Shown: positions 33,004 through 42,238, numbered from the stretch's first letter. The stretch is 54,740 nt of DNA from Arthrobacter sp. ISL-48 (GCF_018613805.1 NZ_JAGGPL010000019.1:1-54740); one strand, 5' to 3'. Notes: generated by a model not told the origin, from the letters alone. Numbers and translations: made by a program.

Positions 33004-33515
33004 GATGCATGAAAGTTCCCGAAGCCGACCAAATCGATCGTCCCGTCCAACCGGGCCCGGGTTCCTGCTGTCGCCGAGGTTGTCCAGGAACACACAGACC
33101 TGCTGATTAGGCTGCCTAGCTGGAACCACCAGGACTTACCAACTGATGCTGGACCTCCATATCCGGCACGTCATCGGCCACATTCCGGTGGACAAGCTCG
33201 ACTACCGGCACCCTAACCACTGGGCCAAAACCACTGGGCGAAGTCGATGATAGCCAAGGGCAAGTCCCCGAAGACGATCCACAACGTTCACCGTTTCTTC
33301 TCCGCAGCGATGAACACTGCAGAAATGCTGCAGTAGGTCCCCCGAAATCCCTGCCGCCGGCCGCGTTGGCGACGAGCTTCTGTTTAAGACGCCGAATGGG
33401 GAGCGGATCATTCACAAGCTTTATTGGCATCATTATTGGGTTCCGGCGGTGAAGGCTGCCCAATCTCATGGATTGAAAAATCTCCCCGCTTCCACTACTA
33501 CCTCGGCGGGCGATC
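33004..33515 (+). pseudogene. Tyrosine recombinase (phage-type integrase) relic
   Basis: Pieces of an integrase occur in order but in different frames: RVPAVAEVVQEHTDLLIR, then GTTRTYQLMLDLHIRHVIGH followed by IPVDKLDYRH, then WAKSMIAKGKSPKTIHNVHR followed by FFSAAMNTAEML. These form the SAM-like N-terminal core-binding domain. After a stop, VGDELLFKTPNGERIIHKLY followed by WHHYWVPAVKAA matches the late catalytic domain. The central part with the first catalytic arginine is deleted, and FHYL replaces the usual histidine-arginine box. It is therefore inactive. Its place just inside the left tRNA-fragment repeat is typical for the integrase of an island. Confidence 0.78.
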
Positions 33516-33817
33516 CGGCCTGTTTGTCTCAAGGCCCGCCAGTATCTGACGAAGCGCGTGTGATCCTCAAGCGCCTCCGATTCCACCGCCGGCCGGGATC
33601 GAGGGTCCGTCAGCAACTGCGCGCTGAAGCGGGCGAACCACGTGGGTGTGCCCAGCGACTCGAGGTGCTCAGTGCGGGGCTCACCGCCAGTGTTTGAGTT
33701 GTTCGCGAGCAGTTCGTCCGGTTTTGTCATCCCGTCGGCTACCCACGTGGATACACCACGCCGGGTGGACGACTTCACCCTTTGCCTCCCGAAGGGGCGC
33801 CCGTGCCGTCCCAGCAT
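33516..33817. other. Spacer between integrase relic and SorC regulator
   Basis: About 300 bases show no recognisable gene. Remnants of the integrase 3' end may extend into it, but none can be read with confidence. Confidence 0.3.
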
Positions 33818-34807
33818 TTAGAGTTGCGGCGGTTCCAGGAGCTGTCTTGCCACGTCGGCGTCCGTTATGAGGACATTGATCCATCCTCCGGCGACGGCGC
33901 CGCGGATGGCGCCTAGTTTGCGCATGCCCCCGGCGACGCCGATGCGGCGGGGTACCCGCAGCATCGCTTCGGCCTCGATAGAGATCATTCGCTCTTCAAT
34001 GGCGGGCTTCATAGGCTGGCCATCAATGTCGAAAAAGCGTAAACATATCTCGCCGACGGCGCCGGCTCGGGAAAGTTCCCTTTCTTCCGCTCTGCTGAGG
34101 GCGTTTCCGCTCGCCTGCCATAGTGGAGACGCCGGAAAAGTTCCAATGCCGACCAGCAAAGTGGTCAGGCGGTCCCAAGCTTCAATGGACGTCTTCACGG
34201 CCGGATCGCCGAGGAACGCCTCGCGGATCTGCCGGTTCGCCACGAGCCCGGGGCATCCCATGTAGTAAGGTTTGGCCGATGTCAGTTCGGCGAGGTGCGA
34301 GACAAGGCGCGTGGCCTGTATCTGTGCCTGCGGACTGCCTACGCCACCGATGAGTTGGATCACTTCATTGGCGATTTTTCTCGGCCGTGAGCGCATCGCT
34401 TCCACGGTATGCAGGAGCGTCGTGCTCCATGAGGAGATTCCCACGTAATCGTCGGCGTCGATTGTGGTTTCGAGGTAGGTCGCCGCGGATGAGCCCAATC
34501 GCATTCCCAGTGAGGCGCCGTCCATGACATCGACCACCACAACTTCGCGGAGTTGATATTTTTCCTCGAGCGCCTTCTCCAGTCCGACGTAGATGCCTGC
34601 GGGCTGAACTATCGATGTGCGGACGATTCCGAGCTCAACAGCGTTCTTGAGATAGCGCGAAACCCTTGCCTGCGAGAGATTCAGTCGCTGGGAGATTTCG
34701 CCCTGCGACATACCTTCCTCGTGGTATAGCACGGCGATCTTGGTGAACAGGCGAAGCTGCTCCGTGCTGGCTGAAAGGAGGGACGACTGTGTTGTGACCT
34801 GCGTCAT
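33818..34807 (-). CDS. SorC/DeoR-type sugar-binding transcriptional regulator
   Basis: This 329-residue protein has an N-terminal HTH (LFTKIAVLYHEEGMSQGEIS followed by QRLNLSQARVSRYLKNAVEL, about 20-59). A SorC-type sugar-binding domain follows, related to glucosamine-6-P isomerase folds, with VGISSWSTTLLHTVEAM, IQLIGGVGSPQAQIQATRL and CPGLVANRQIREAFL. SorC regulators respond to phosphorylated sugars. It is divergent from the TIM-barrel/kinase/ABC operon and probably controls it through the ATATTC-rich inverted repeats in the gap. The effector may be the product of the PfkB kinase. Confidence 0.9.
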   Translation of the reverse strand: MTQVTTQSSLLSASTEQLRLFTKIAVLYHEEGMSQGEISQRLNLSQARVSRYLKNAVELGIVRTSIVQPAGIYVGLEKALEEKYQLREVVVVDVMDGASLGMRLGSSAATYLETTIDADDYVGISSWSTTLLHTVEAMRSRPRKIANEVIQLIGGVGSPQAQIQATRLVSHLAELTSAKPYYMGCPGLVANRQIREAFLGDPAVKTSIEAWDRLTTLLVGIGTFPASPLWQASGNALSRAEERELSRAGAVGEICLRFFDIDGQPMKPAIEERMISIEAEAMLRVPRRIGVAGGMRKLGAIRGAVAGGWINVLITDADVARQLLEPPQL

Positions 34808-35110
34808 GTTTCGTCACTTTCGGACTGGCTATGAATATTCATTCACGTACGAATATAGCCTCATTTGGCTTTCCATGTCACGGCTCCGGCAACTCGGGGC
34901 CTTCGTGCCGCAAGGCGGCGCTGGACGGCAAATGAGGAGGCTCCTGAATCGATATTCAGTAGTGAAAGATTCCGGATCTTGCTGCCATGACACGGCCGAA
35001 TGCCTCGTAGACTTCCAACATCAGCCCAACTTCAGAGCCGAAGTTCCGTCAGGAATTTCGATCGCCGTCCATGCGGGCCAAGCGGCCTGCTCGATCGAAA
35101 GCGAACACAA
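34808..35110. other. Divergent control region of catabolic system II
   Basis: About 300 bases separate the SorC gene from the rightward operon. They are AT-richer near 34830-34880 and hold the inverted repeats listed below. A further half-site, ATATTCA, lies at about 34953. No gene is seen. Confidence 0.5.
34831..34856. promoter_or_regulatory. Probable SorC operator
   Basis: ATGAATATTCAT (34831-34842) is a perfect palindrome, and its ATATTC arm forms a second inverted repeat with GAATAT at 34851-34856. It lies 24 bases upstream of the sorC-type gene, where binding could control both directions. Confidence 0.55.
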
Positions 35111-36073
35111 GTGACCGACATCAAATACTCCACCCGACTCAATTCCTTTGCACTGGGCAAGGGCAAGAAATACCCCAGCGGCGAAGATTCCGTGATCGAC
35201 CTGATCGCCCTGGCCGGAAGCGTGAAAGGGCTGACATCGCTCGAACTGAACTACCCGGAGCACTTCGGCCAGCACGCTGTAGAGGACATAAAGGCCGCTT
35301 TGGACACCGCCGGCCTGGACGTCCGCGGCATCCAGCTTCGCTGGCCGGCGCCCCGGTTCGCCAACGGAGGTTTTACTAACCCCGATCCAGCGCTCCGGGA
35401 AGCGGCCGTCGGAATGGTGAAGGAAGCCATCAGCCTGTGCCGGGAATTCGGCTCGGACCACGTACTTCTGTGGCCCGCCCATGACGGGTATGAATACCCG
35501 CTTCAAATGGACTACATGAAGTCCTGGAACTGGATGGTCGAAAGCCTGCAGGCCGTCGCCGACGTCGACCAGGACATCCGCATTTCGATCGAGTACAAGC
35601 CTGCCGAGCCACGTGGACGCACTATCCTCAACACCACCGGCGCCGTGATGAACCTCATCAAAGACTGTGACCGCCCGAACCTCGGGGTGACCCTGGACTT
35701 CGGTCACCTGCTTATGGCCCGGGAGAATCCGGCCCAGTCCGCCGCCATGTGCCTGCGCGAGCAGAAACTGTACGGGCTGCAGCTCAACGATTCGCACGGT
35801 GTGGCTGACGACGGCCTCGTGGTAGCGTCGATCCACTTTGCGGAAACACTGGAACTCGTGTACTACCTCCTCCGCGAGGGATACGAGGGAACGTTCTATT
35901 TCGACACTGACCCGGTACGCGAAAACCCCGTCTCCGAATGCGAAATGAACATCGAGAGGATGGGAACCATCATCGACAAGGCCCGCGAACTGGTCCGGGA
36001 CCATCCGGACCTGCCCAACGGCGATGCACTGAACTCATCATCAGTTCTCTGGTCGAAAGTCGTGGGTGTCTAG
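35111..36073 (+). CDS. Sugar phosphate isomerase/epimerase-like TIM-barrel protein 3
   Basis: The start VTDIKYSTRLNSFALGKGKK at GTG 35111 is chosen because this is where homology-like sequence begins; the ribosome site (GAAAG) is weak. An in-frame ATG at 35000 would add 37 unlikely residues. The protein has 320 residues. TIM-barrel landmarks are SLELNYPEHF, HVLLWPAHDGYEYPLQ, ISIEYKPAEPRGR (Glu), VTLDFGHLL (Asp) and GLQLNDSHG (His). The STRLNSFA start and EYKPAEPR motif recall the L-rhamnose-isomerase-like branch, so sugar isomerisation before phosphorylation is likely. It abuts the PfkB gene (TAG then ATG). Confidence 0.85.
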   Translation: MTDIKYSTRLNSFALGKGKKYPSGEDSVIDLIALAGSVKGLTSLELNYPEHFGQHAVEDIKAALDTAGLDVRGIQLRWPAPRFANGGFTNPDPALREAAVGMVKEAISLCREFGSDHVLLWPAHDGYEYPLQMDYMKSWNWMVESLQAVADVDQDIRISIEYKPAEPRGRTILNTTGAVMNLIKDCDRPNLGVTLDFGHLLMARENPAQSAAMCLREQKLYGLQLNDSHGVADDGLVVASIHFAETLELVYYLLREGYEGTFYFDTDPVRENPVSECEMNIERMGTIIDKARELVRDHPDLPNGDALNSSSVLWSKVVGV

Positions 36074-37042
36074 ATGCGCTCAACCAGTATCTGCGTGGTC
36101 GGCTCGCTCAACGCGGACCTTATCGCGTACGTGGGTGCAGAGGGGAGCGCGGCGAGCTACGCAACCGGGTCCAACTTCGAAATGGCAGCCGGCGGCAAGA
36201 GCCTCAATGCCGCCATGAGCATCGCCTCGTTGGACCCGACAGTCACGCTCGTCGGACGCGTCGGGTCGGATGATCTCGGCAACTTCATCGCCGGGACACT
36301 CCGGGCACGGGGCATCACCACAGACGGAATAATTCGCGATGATCGGACCTACACCGGTGTGGGGCATGTACGAGTCAACCCGGAGGGCGAGTACGACACC
36401 GTCGTCGTCCCGGGAGCCAACGGCAATTTCTCGGCAGCCGATGTCGACGCCTACCTCAACGGCCATGAACCGCCCGCCTTTGTGGTTCTAAACCTCGAGG
36501 TCCCGCTTCCCGCCGTCCGCCGGGCCGCGACCCGGTTCCGTGAACTTGGCTCAACCGTGGTGCTGAACCTCTCTCCGGTTCATTCAGAGGCCAGGACTCT
36601 CCTCCGGCTCGCCGACGTCGTGGTCATGAATCGCAGCGAGGCGTGTCACGTACTGGACGTCCCGCCAGACACCGACGAACATCTGCTACTTACGGCTCTG
36701 CGCGAGGCCGGCGCCAAGACCCCCGTGCTGACACTAGGCGACGGCGGGGCGGTGGCCCTGGACGGGAACCACCTGGTAGAGGAAAAGGTCGAACCGATCC
36801 ACGTCGTGAACTCCATCGGGGCGGGGGATAGCTTCCTGGCCACCATGGTGCTGGCGATGGCCAACGACCACCCGTTCGCAGTAAGCCTTCGGGCTGCCAA
36901 CCAGGCCGGCCGGCTCGTCTGCAGCCGCTCCGAATCTTTCCTGACTTCCGATGACATCCGGCAGATCGAAAACGTCATTGGCGTTCCCCTCTCCAAGGGC
37001 TCCATTACAGCCAGTCAAGCGTCGGAGAGCATCCGTCGCTGA
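36074..37042 (+). CDS. PfkB-family carbohydrate kinase (ribokinase-like)
   Basis: This 322-residue protein has CVVGSLNADLIAYV (7-20), the sugar-binding GGKSLNAAM (40-48; ribokinases have GGKGxN), a VVMNRSEA segment (182-189) and the catalytic anion-hole motif NSIGAGDSF (246-254) with Asp252. PfkB kinases phosphorylate a sugar hydroxyl with ATP. It follows the TIM-barrel enzyme without a gap, so it probably acts on that enzyme's product, making a ketose phosphate that may be the SorC effector. Confidence 0.9.
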   Translation: MRSTSICVVGSLNADLIAYVGAEGSAASYATGSNFEMAAGGKSLNAAMSIASLDPTVTLVGRVGSDDLGNFIAGTLRARGITTDGIIRDDRTYTGVGHVRVNPEGEYDTVVVPGANGNFSAADVDAYLNGHEPPAFVVLNLEVPLPAVRRAATRFRELGSTVVLNLSPVHSEARTLLRLADVVVMNRSEACHVLDVPPDTDEHLLLTALREAGAKTPVLTLGDGGAVALDGNHLVEEKVEPIHVVNSIGAGDSFLATMVLAMANDHPFAVSLRAANQAGRLVCSRSESFLTSDDIRQIENVIGVPLSKGSITASQASESIRR

Positions 37043-37118
37043 GGACACTGTCGACACTCAACTTCAACCGCACTCCACAGGATGACGAAACCTGGGCGCC
37101 GTTCCTCTCATTGAGACT

Positions 37119-37142
37119 GTCGCCCACAAAGTCGCCCACAAA
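37119..37142 (+). repeat. Tandem 12-bp repeat (two copies)
   Basis: GTCGCCCACAAA occurs at 37119-37130 and again at 37131-37142 in the gap before the binding-protein gene. A small hairpin (CCCGC-ACGC-GCGGG) follows at about 37157-37170. The repeat could be slippage or a regulatory site. Confidence 0.6.
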
Positions 37143-37201
37143 CAAAAAGCCTGAATCCCGCACGCGCGGGGCCTTCCAAAGACGAAAGGAATACAAAGAT
37201 C

Positions 37202-38257
37202 ATGAACAAAATTCCCAAGGCAGCGACCCAAATTGCCGCCGCCGCAGCCGTGGCGCTCCTGGCAGCCTGCAGTGCCACCCCTGAGGGTTCTTCAGGGCAG
37301 TCAGGCCAGGCTGCGGGTCCGGTCAGTCTGGTCGACGCGGCAACGAAGACACCCATCAAGGAGCTCACGGCCAGTCTTGGGGCGCCCGCAGGGTCAGCAG
37401 ACACCAAGCTTTGCTACATCACTCGGACTCTGTCCAATGAGTTCTGGGGCTTCGAGAGGGACGGGTTTGAAGCTGAGGCAAAAAAGCTCGGCGTCAAGTA
37501 CCAGACGTTCGACGTGACGGATGAGTCTTCGATCACGGAGCAGTTGGACAAGGCGAAAAGCGCGGCGAACCAGGGCTGCAGCGCCTTGCTCGCCTCACCA
37601 ATCTCCGCAACGGGCCTCGACACCGTCTTCAACGATGCCTTGGCCAAAAATACTCCGGTCATCATTCTCAACGACGCGAAGGGCACCGTCCCCGGAACTG
37701 TCTACGTTGGCCCCGATGCCAAGACGATTGGACAGACCGCAGCGGACTATATCGCCGCAAAGCTGCCGGAAGGCGGCAAAGTGGCCATGATTGAAGGCGA
37801 CCCCGGGTCCTCGAACGCCCTTAACCGCGGAGAGGGATTCAAAGCCGGTGTTGCAAAGCATTCCAACATGCAGCTGGTTGCATCCCAGACCGCCAAATGG
37901 GATCAGACCAAAGCACAGGAAATCGCCTCTGCCATGCTGACAGCGAACCCCGACATTAAGGCGTTCTATTCCCAGAACGACGGTATGGCTCTGGGTGTCT
38001 CGGCCGCCATCGCCGCGAAGAACCTCACGGGCAAGGTCCTGCTGGTCGGCACCGACGGCATTCCCCAAGCCAAGAAAGAAATCCAGGCCGGCACCATGAC
38101 CGCCACAGTGAGCGAGCAGCCAACCACTGAAGGGGCCAGCGGTGTGGACGCTGCACTCTGGCTTCTGGCCGGGAAAAAAGTCCCGGGATGGGTCGACGTT
38201 CCTGCCTTCATCATCGACTCCGCCAATGTCGGGCAGTACCCGACCGGCATGCCGTAG
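37202..38257 (+). CDS. Sugar ABC transporter substrate-binding lipoprotein (ribose type)
   Basis: This 351-residue protein has a signal peptide ending in LLAAC (lipid Cys23). Type-1 periplasmic-binding features are CYITRTLSNEFWGFERDGFE, QLDKAKSAANQGCSALLASP, TPVIILNDA, VAMIEGDPGSSNALNRGEGF, AFYSQNDGMALGVSAAIAA and VGTDGIPQAKKEIQAGTMTA. This is the RbsB/CUT2 family, which delivers a monosaccharide or polyol to its permease. The start follows AAAGGA. The ATPase and permease genes follow directly. Confidence 0.93.
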   Translation: MNKIPKAATQIAAAAAVALLAACSATPEGSSGQSGQAAGPVSLVDAATKTPIKELTASLGAPAGSADTKLCYITRTLSNEFWGFERDGFEAEAKKLGVKYQTFDVTDESSITEQLDKAKSAANQGCSALLASPISATGLDTVFNDALAKNTPVIILNDAKGTVPGTVYVGPDAKTIGQTAADYIAAKLPEGGKVAMIEGDPGSSNALNRGEGFKAGVAKHSNMQLVASQTAKWDQTKAQEIASAMLTANPDIKAFYSQNDGMALGVSAAIAAKNLTGKVLLVGTDGIPQAKKEIQAGTMTATVSEQPTTEGASGVDAALWLLAGKKVPGWVDVPAFIIDSANVGQYPTGMP

Positions 38258-38272
38258 GGGGCGTTGCGGATC

Positions 38273-39778
38273 ATGGTTGCACCGCTGCTTGAACTGCAGA
38301 ATATCGCCAAGTCCTTCCCCGGTGTCCGAGCCCTGAACGACGTCAACTTCACGCTGGAACGCGGCGAAATCTGCACGCTGGCTGGAGAAAACGGGGCCGG
38401 CAAAAGCACCTTGCTCGCCATCCTCGGTGGCTCGCTCGTCCCCGACCACGGTTCCGTGATCATCGACGGAATCCGAAGGGCGCACTTCTCACCGCGGCAG
38501 GCACTGGCTGAGGGCGTGAAAATCGCACACCAGGAACCGGCCATCGTGCCGCAGCTGACCGTGGAACAGAACCTGCTGCTAGGCCGGACCTCACGGCAGC
38601 GCCGGGAAGCCGCGGCGGACATTGATCAGGCCCTGGCAGACGTCGCCCAGATGGGGTTTCCGCTCAACGCCAAGGCCCCCGTGCAGGGATTGAGTCCGGC
38701 ACAGCGCCACGCCCTGACCATCGCCCGGGCAATGGCATTCGGCGCAAAAATCGTAGCGTTGGACGAACCCACGACCAGCATGCTCGAACATAACGTCGAG
38801 GGCGTCCTCACCAGGGTCAGGGAGATTGCCCACACCCGCGGTGTGGGGATCATCTATGTTTCGCACAAAATGCCCGAGGTCATGAGCGTCTCCGACAAAG
38901 TGGTGGTCCTGCGCGACGGCACCGTCAACTACACAACTGCCATCAGACAGACATCTGAACAGGACATCGTGCGGAACATGGTCGGCCGGGAATTGCTCGC
39001 GTTCAAGCGGCAGCACCCTATGCAACCCAACGCCCCAGTCATCTTCTCCGCTTCGGACGTCACCCACCCCACGGGCGTCAAGCCCCTCTCCCTGGATGCT
39101 CGTGCAGGGGAGGTCGTGGGCATTGCCGGCCTGGTCGGTTCTGGGCGCACCGAATTCCTGCGCGCGATCATCAGGGCCGACAAAGGCAGCACGGGAACGG
39201 TGCGCATCGACGGGAAGAAACGTAAAATCCGTTCGCCTCGTGACAGCCGCAATGCCGGCATTGCGTTCATCCCCGAAGAACGCAAGCACCAGGGGCTTGT
39301 CCTGCAGGTTCCGGCATACGCAAACGTGGCGCTCACCGCAGACAGGCAGTTCAACGGCTTGGGACCGTTGATCAGCAGGCGCAAACAGATAGCCGCGGCG
39401 GAAGAGGCCGCGGCGCGAATGTCACTGCGCCCCGCCAACGTGCGTCTCAACGCCCGCCAGTTCTCCGGTGGCAACCAGCAAAAAATAGTCATCGCCAAGT
39501 GGACTTGGCGCAACACCAAGGTTTTCCTCTTTGACGAACCGACCAAAGGTGTGGACGTCGGAGGAAAAGTCGAGATCTACGAGCTCATCGACGCGCTGGC
39601 CCATGCCGGCAGCGCCGTCATCGTGGTCTCCTCCGACCTTCCGGAAATCATCTCACTCAGCGACAGGGTCAAAGTAATGCGGCAGGGTCAATTCGTCTCC
39701 GAACATACCGGGGACGACATCAACGAACACAGCCTCGTGGCCAACGCCATGGGCATCGCCGAAAGGACGACGACATGA
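38273..39778 (+). CDS. Sugar ABC transporter ATP-binding protein (RbsA/CUT2 type)
   Basis: From the ATG at 38273 (MVAPLLELQNIAKSFPGVRA) the protein has 501 residues with two ATPase domains. Domain 1 has Walker A GENGAGKST (38-46), the signature-like GLSPAQRHALTIARAM and Walker B KIVALDEPTTSM. Domain 2 has the degenerate Walker A GLVGSGRTE, signature FSGGNQQKIVIAKW and FLFDEPTKGVDVGGK. This duplicated form with an altered second site is typical of RbsA/XylG. An upstream TTG at 38264 is an alternative start. The stop overlaps the permease start by four bases. Confidence 0.94.
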   Translation: MVAPLLELQNIAKSFPGVRALNDVNFTLERGEICTLAGENGAGKSTLLAILGGSLVPDHGSVIIDGIRRAHFSPRQALAEGVKIAHQEPAIVPQLTVEQNLLLGRTSRQRREAAADIDQALADVAQMGFPLNAKAPVQGLSPAQRHALTIARAMAFGAKIVALDEPTTSMLEHNVEGVLTRVREIAHTRGVGIIYVSHKMPEVMSVSDKVVVLRDGTVNYTTAIRQTSEQDIVRNMVGRELLAFKRQHPMQPNAPVIFSASDVTHPTGVKPLSLDARAGEVVGIAGLVGSGRTEFLRAIIRADKGSTGTVRIDGKKRKIRSPRDSRNAGIAFIPEERKHQGLVLQVPAYANVALTADRQFNGLGPLISRRKQIAAAEEAAARMSLRPANVRLNARQFSGGNQQKIVIAKWTWRNTKVFLFDEPTKGVDVGGKVEIYELIDALAHAGSAVIVVSSDLPEIISLSDRVKVMRQGQFVSEHTGDDINEHSLVANAMGIAERTTT

Positions 39779-40851
39779 GCCAGCCCACGCTGCCCAAACA
39801 TGATGCGGGCGAACACGACCCGAAAACCGTGAATCAACAACAGGACGCCACCGCCAAGCCCCGCACCCGGCCGACCCTTAACCTCCAGGCGCTGGGTATT
39901 TACATCGCGGCCGTTGTCATCTTCCTGATCTTCGGAATGCTGAACGGAAACTTCCTCACGGCTGGCAACCTCAGGGACATCGCCATCTCCGCCAGCGTCA
40001 ACGCCATCATCGGCCTCGGCATCACCTTCGTGGTCATCACCGGCGGCATCGATCTCGCCGTGGGCTCCATCGCGAGTTTCGTCGGGATCGTCTCCGCCAC
40101 TCTCATGGTCAACGCCGGGACCTCGCCCTTCCTCGCCTTGCTCGCCGGCATCGCCCTCGGCCTGGTATGCGGTGCCCTCAACGGCGTGCTCATCACTAAA
40201 CTCAAGCTGCCGCCCTTCATCGCAACGCTTGGAACGATGAGCATCTACCAGGGTTGCGCATACGTCGTCACCAATGGCCGCCCCGTCTACAACGTGCCCA
40301 AGGACTTCGTGTTCATGCTCAACAGCTACATCGGTGGCGTTCCGGTGGCGGTCATCCTCGTCGCGGTCCTGGCCGCGCTCTGTTGGCTACTGCTTCGCCG
40401 CACAGTTTTCGGACAGAACGTCATCGCCACCGGCGGCAGCGAAGAAACAGCCTGGCTCTCTGGAGTCCGTGTCGACAGGGTCAAAATCGCCGTCTACGCC
40501 CTCTCCGGTATGCTGGCCGGCGTCGGCGGACTGGTCATCGTCGCCCGGATCAACGCCGCACAGACCGACGCCGGCAGCCCCTACCTGCTGACGGCCATCG
40601 CCTCCGCTGTGATCGGCGGAGCCAACCTCATGGGTGGTGAGGGCCGCATCGCCGGGACCCTGGTCGGAGCCTTGATCCTTGGCGCCCTGACTAACGGCCT
40701 TGTCCTGCTCAACGTCCCGAGCTTCTACGAACAGATCGTCACCGGACTCGTCGTCGTCATCGCCGTGGCACTTGACCAGGGCAGCAAGGGCTGGCCGATG
40801 ATGAAAAAGCGGTCCCGCGAGAAGTCCGAGAAGAAGGAGGTAACAGCCTAA
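39775..40851 (+). CDS. Sugar ABC transporter permease (RbsC/CUT2 type)
   Basis: This 358-residue protein has a hydrophilic N-terminal tail of about 40 residues and then eight to ten membrane segments. Family landmarks are GLGITFVVITGGIDLAVGSI, LNGVLITKLKLPPFIATLGT, ATGGSEETAWLSGVRVDRVK and SPYLLTAIASAVIGGANLMG. It pairs with the RbsA-type ATPase. Its last codons carry the AAGGAGG site for the following short ORF, whose ATG overlaps the stop (TAATG). Confidence 0.93.
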   Translation: MSQPTLPKHDAGEHDPKTVNQQQDATAKPRTRPTLNLQALGIYIAAVVIFLIFGMLNGNFLTAGNLRDIAISASVNAIIGLGITFVVITGGIDLAVGSIASFVGIVSATLMVNAGTSPFLALLAGIALGLVCGALNGVLITKLKLPPFIATLGTMSIYQGCAYVVTNGRPVYNVPKDFVFMLNSYIGGVPVAVILVAVLAALCWLLLRRTVFGQNVIATGGSEETAWLSGVRVDRVKIAVYALSGMLAGVGGLVIVARINAAQTDAGSPYLLTAIASAVIGGANLMGGEGRIAGTLVGALILGALTNGLVLLNVPSFYEQIVTGLVVVIAVALDQGSKGWPMMKKRSREKSEKKEVTA

Positions 40852-40955
40852 TGGCGTCCGCTCTGCTTGGGAAGGTCCTGGCCGCTACGACCGTCAGTCC
40901 CTCCGCGGAACAGCTGGCGGCCACCAGTGCACGAACAGCTGGAACTGATGCTTGA
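40851..40955 (+). CDS. 34-residue ORF coupled between permease and amidohydrolase
   Basis: ATG 40851 overlaps the permease stop by one base and has the best ribosome site in the vicinity (AAGGAGG, 9-10 bases upstream). It encodes a 34-residue peptide starting MASALLGKVLAATTVSPSAE. Its TGA (40953-40955) lies just past the amidohydrolase ATG at 40948. It may be a translational coupler or the remnant of a longer gene; the sequence is not recognised. Confidence 0.4.
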   Translation: MASALLGKVLAATTVSPSAEQLAATSARTAGTDA

Positions 40956-41892
40956 TCTGGACATCATCGACGCGCACCACCATCTTTGCGACTTTTCGCA
41001 GTCATACCCCTGGTTGGAAGGCCCCGCGGAGCCTTTCCGTTACCACGGAGACGACCGTCCGCTCCGGAGAAGTTACCTCCTCAACGACTACCTTGCCGAC
41101 GCCCAGGGCTTCAAGCTGGCCGGCTGCGTCCACATCGAAAACGGCGCAGCCGACCCGCTCTGGGAGGCCGGCTGGGTGCAGGGGGTACACGACAGCCATG
41201 GCCTGCCATCAGCTCAGGTAGCCAAAGCCTCCCTGAGTGATCCTGCTGCGCTGCCCCATCTGGAAAAGCTTGCCGCCGTTCCGACAGTGCGGGGGGTGCG
41301 GGACATCCTCAATTGGCACCCCGACCCGCGATACACACACACGGCCCGGCCTGACCTGCTCAACGACCGGGCATGGCTGAACGGATTCTCGCACCTTGCG
41401 CCACTAGGGCTGTCCTTTGACCTGCAGGTCTTCCCCGATCAGCTGGAACAGGCTGCACGGCTGGCCGCGGACCACCCGGAGACGCTGATCATCCTGGACC
41501 ATGCGGGGATGCCGATCCAACGAGACCCGGAGTCCCTGAGGCACTGGCGGAAAGGCATGTCTGGAATGGCGGCCCAGCCAAACGTAGTTACGAAGATATC
41601 GGCCCTCGGAACGAACGATCATTCCTGGACCGCCACGTCAATTCGCCCGATAGTCCTGGAAACCATAGACGCCTTCGGGCCGAACCGGACCATGTTCGGT
41701 AGCAACTTCCCAGTGGACAGCCTCTATTCCAGCTTCGCCGCCCTATACACGGCATTTGACGACATAACCGGCTCGATGTCCGTCCACGAACGCCGTGAAT
41801 TGTTTGCGGAAACCGCACGGCGGACCTACCGCCTCGCACCCGACGCCACCACAGGCAACCCGGAGAGGAACGGAGCCGCTGCGCCGATCTAG
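40948..41892 (+). CDS. Amidohydrolase family protein (lactonase-like)
   Basis: Starting at ATG 40948 (MLDLDIIDAHHHLCDFSQSY) the protein has 314 residues. GTG 40927 is an alternative start, and neither has a good ribosome site, so coupling to the 34-residue ORF is likely. The first-strand metal motif is DAHHHL. Later landmarks are LIILDHAGMP (His), NVVTKISALG and TMFGSNFPVDSL (Asp-type loop with Asn-Phe-Pro). This resembles the amidohydrolase-2 group with L-fuconolactonase and pyrone dicarboxylate lactonase. It may hydrolyse a sugar lactone formed by a dehydrogenase of system II. Confidence 0.83.
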   Translation: MLDLDIIDAHHHLCDFSQSYPWLEGPAEPFRYHGDDRPLRRSYLLNDYLADAQGFKLAGCVHIENGAADPLWEAGWVQGVHDSHGLPSAQVAKASLSDPAALPHLEKLAAVPTVRGVRDILNWHPDPRYTHTARPDLLNDRAWLNGFSHLAPLGLSFDLQVFPDQLEQAARLAADHPETLIILDHAGMPIQRDPESLRHWRKGMSGMAAQPNVVTKISALGTNDHSWTATSIRPIVLETIDAFGPNRTMFGSNFPVDSLYSSFAALYTAFDDITGSMSVHERRELFAETARRTYRLAPDATTGNPERNGAAAPI

Positions 41893-41917
41893 GCCAAGAC
41901 GACAAGGACGGGCTTCA

Positions 41918-42229
41918 TCACAGCGTCCCTTGGTGCTCGGTTCCTGCGGGAATCGGAGAGAGCCGCGTAACGTCGACAGGTTCCTGAAGGAGGCCCTCAA
42001 GCGAGGCATTGAGGCGTTTGACGGCCTCTCCCTCGCCATGGGCATCGAGCAGTTCCGCGGATTCCCACTTTTCAATCATGATGATCTGGCCGTTCGGCGC
42101 TTCATGGATGGCGTACAGCTGGCATCCGGGTTCCTCGTGCACTTCAGCAATGGCGGGGGAAAGGGCGGCAGCTACCTTGCTAAACGCCCCTTCCATGGGC
42201 GTGAAGACTGCAGTAACAATGACGGTCAT
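41918..42229 (-). CDS. ABM-fold (antibiotic biosynthesis monooxygenase-like) protein
   Basis: This 103-residue protein starts MTVIVTAVFTPMEGAFSKVA after AAGGAAT. It has the small dimeric alpha-beta barrel pattern, with HEEPGCQLYAIHEAPNGQII and MIEKWESAELLDAH. Relatives (YgiN, ActVA-Orf6) act on quinones or as small accessory enzymes, often beside sugar catabolic genes. It lies nine bases downstream of the LacI regulator and converges with the amidohydrolase. Confidence 0.85.
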   Translation of the reverse strand: MTVIVTAVFTPMEGAFSKVAAALSPAIAEVHEEPGCQLYAIHEAPNGQIIMIEKWESAELLDAHGEGEAVKRLNASLEGLLQEPVDVTRLSPIPAGTEHQGTL

Positions 42230-42238
42230 GGGGATTCC

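Noticed and set aside
35021..36004. A 327-residue minus-strand frame
   Set aside because: It lies wholly opposite the TIM-barrel gene and has no recognisable motif or ribosome site.
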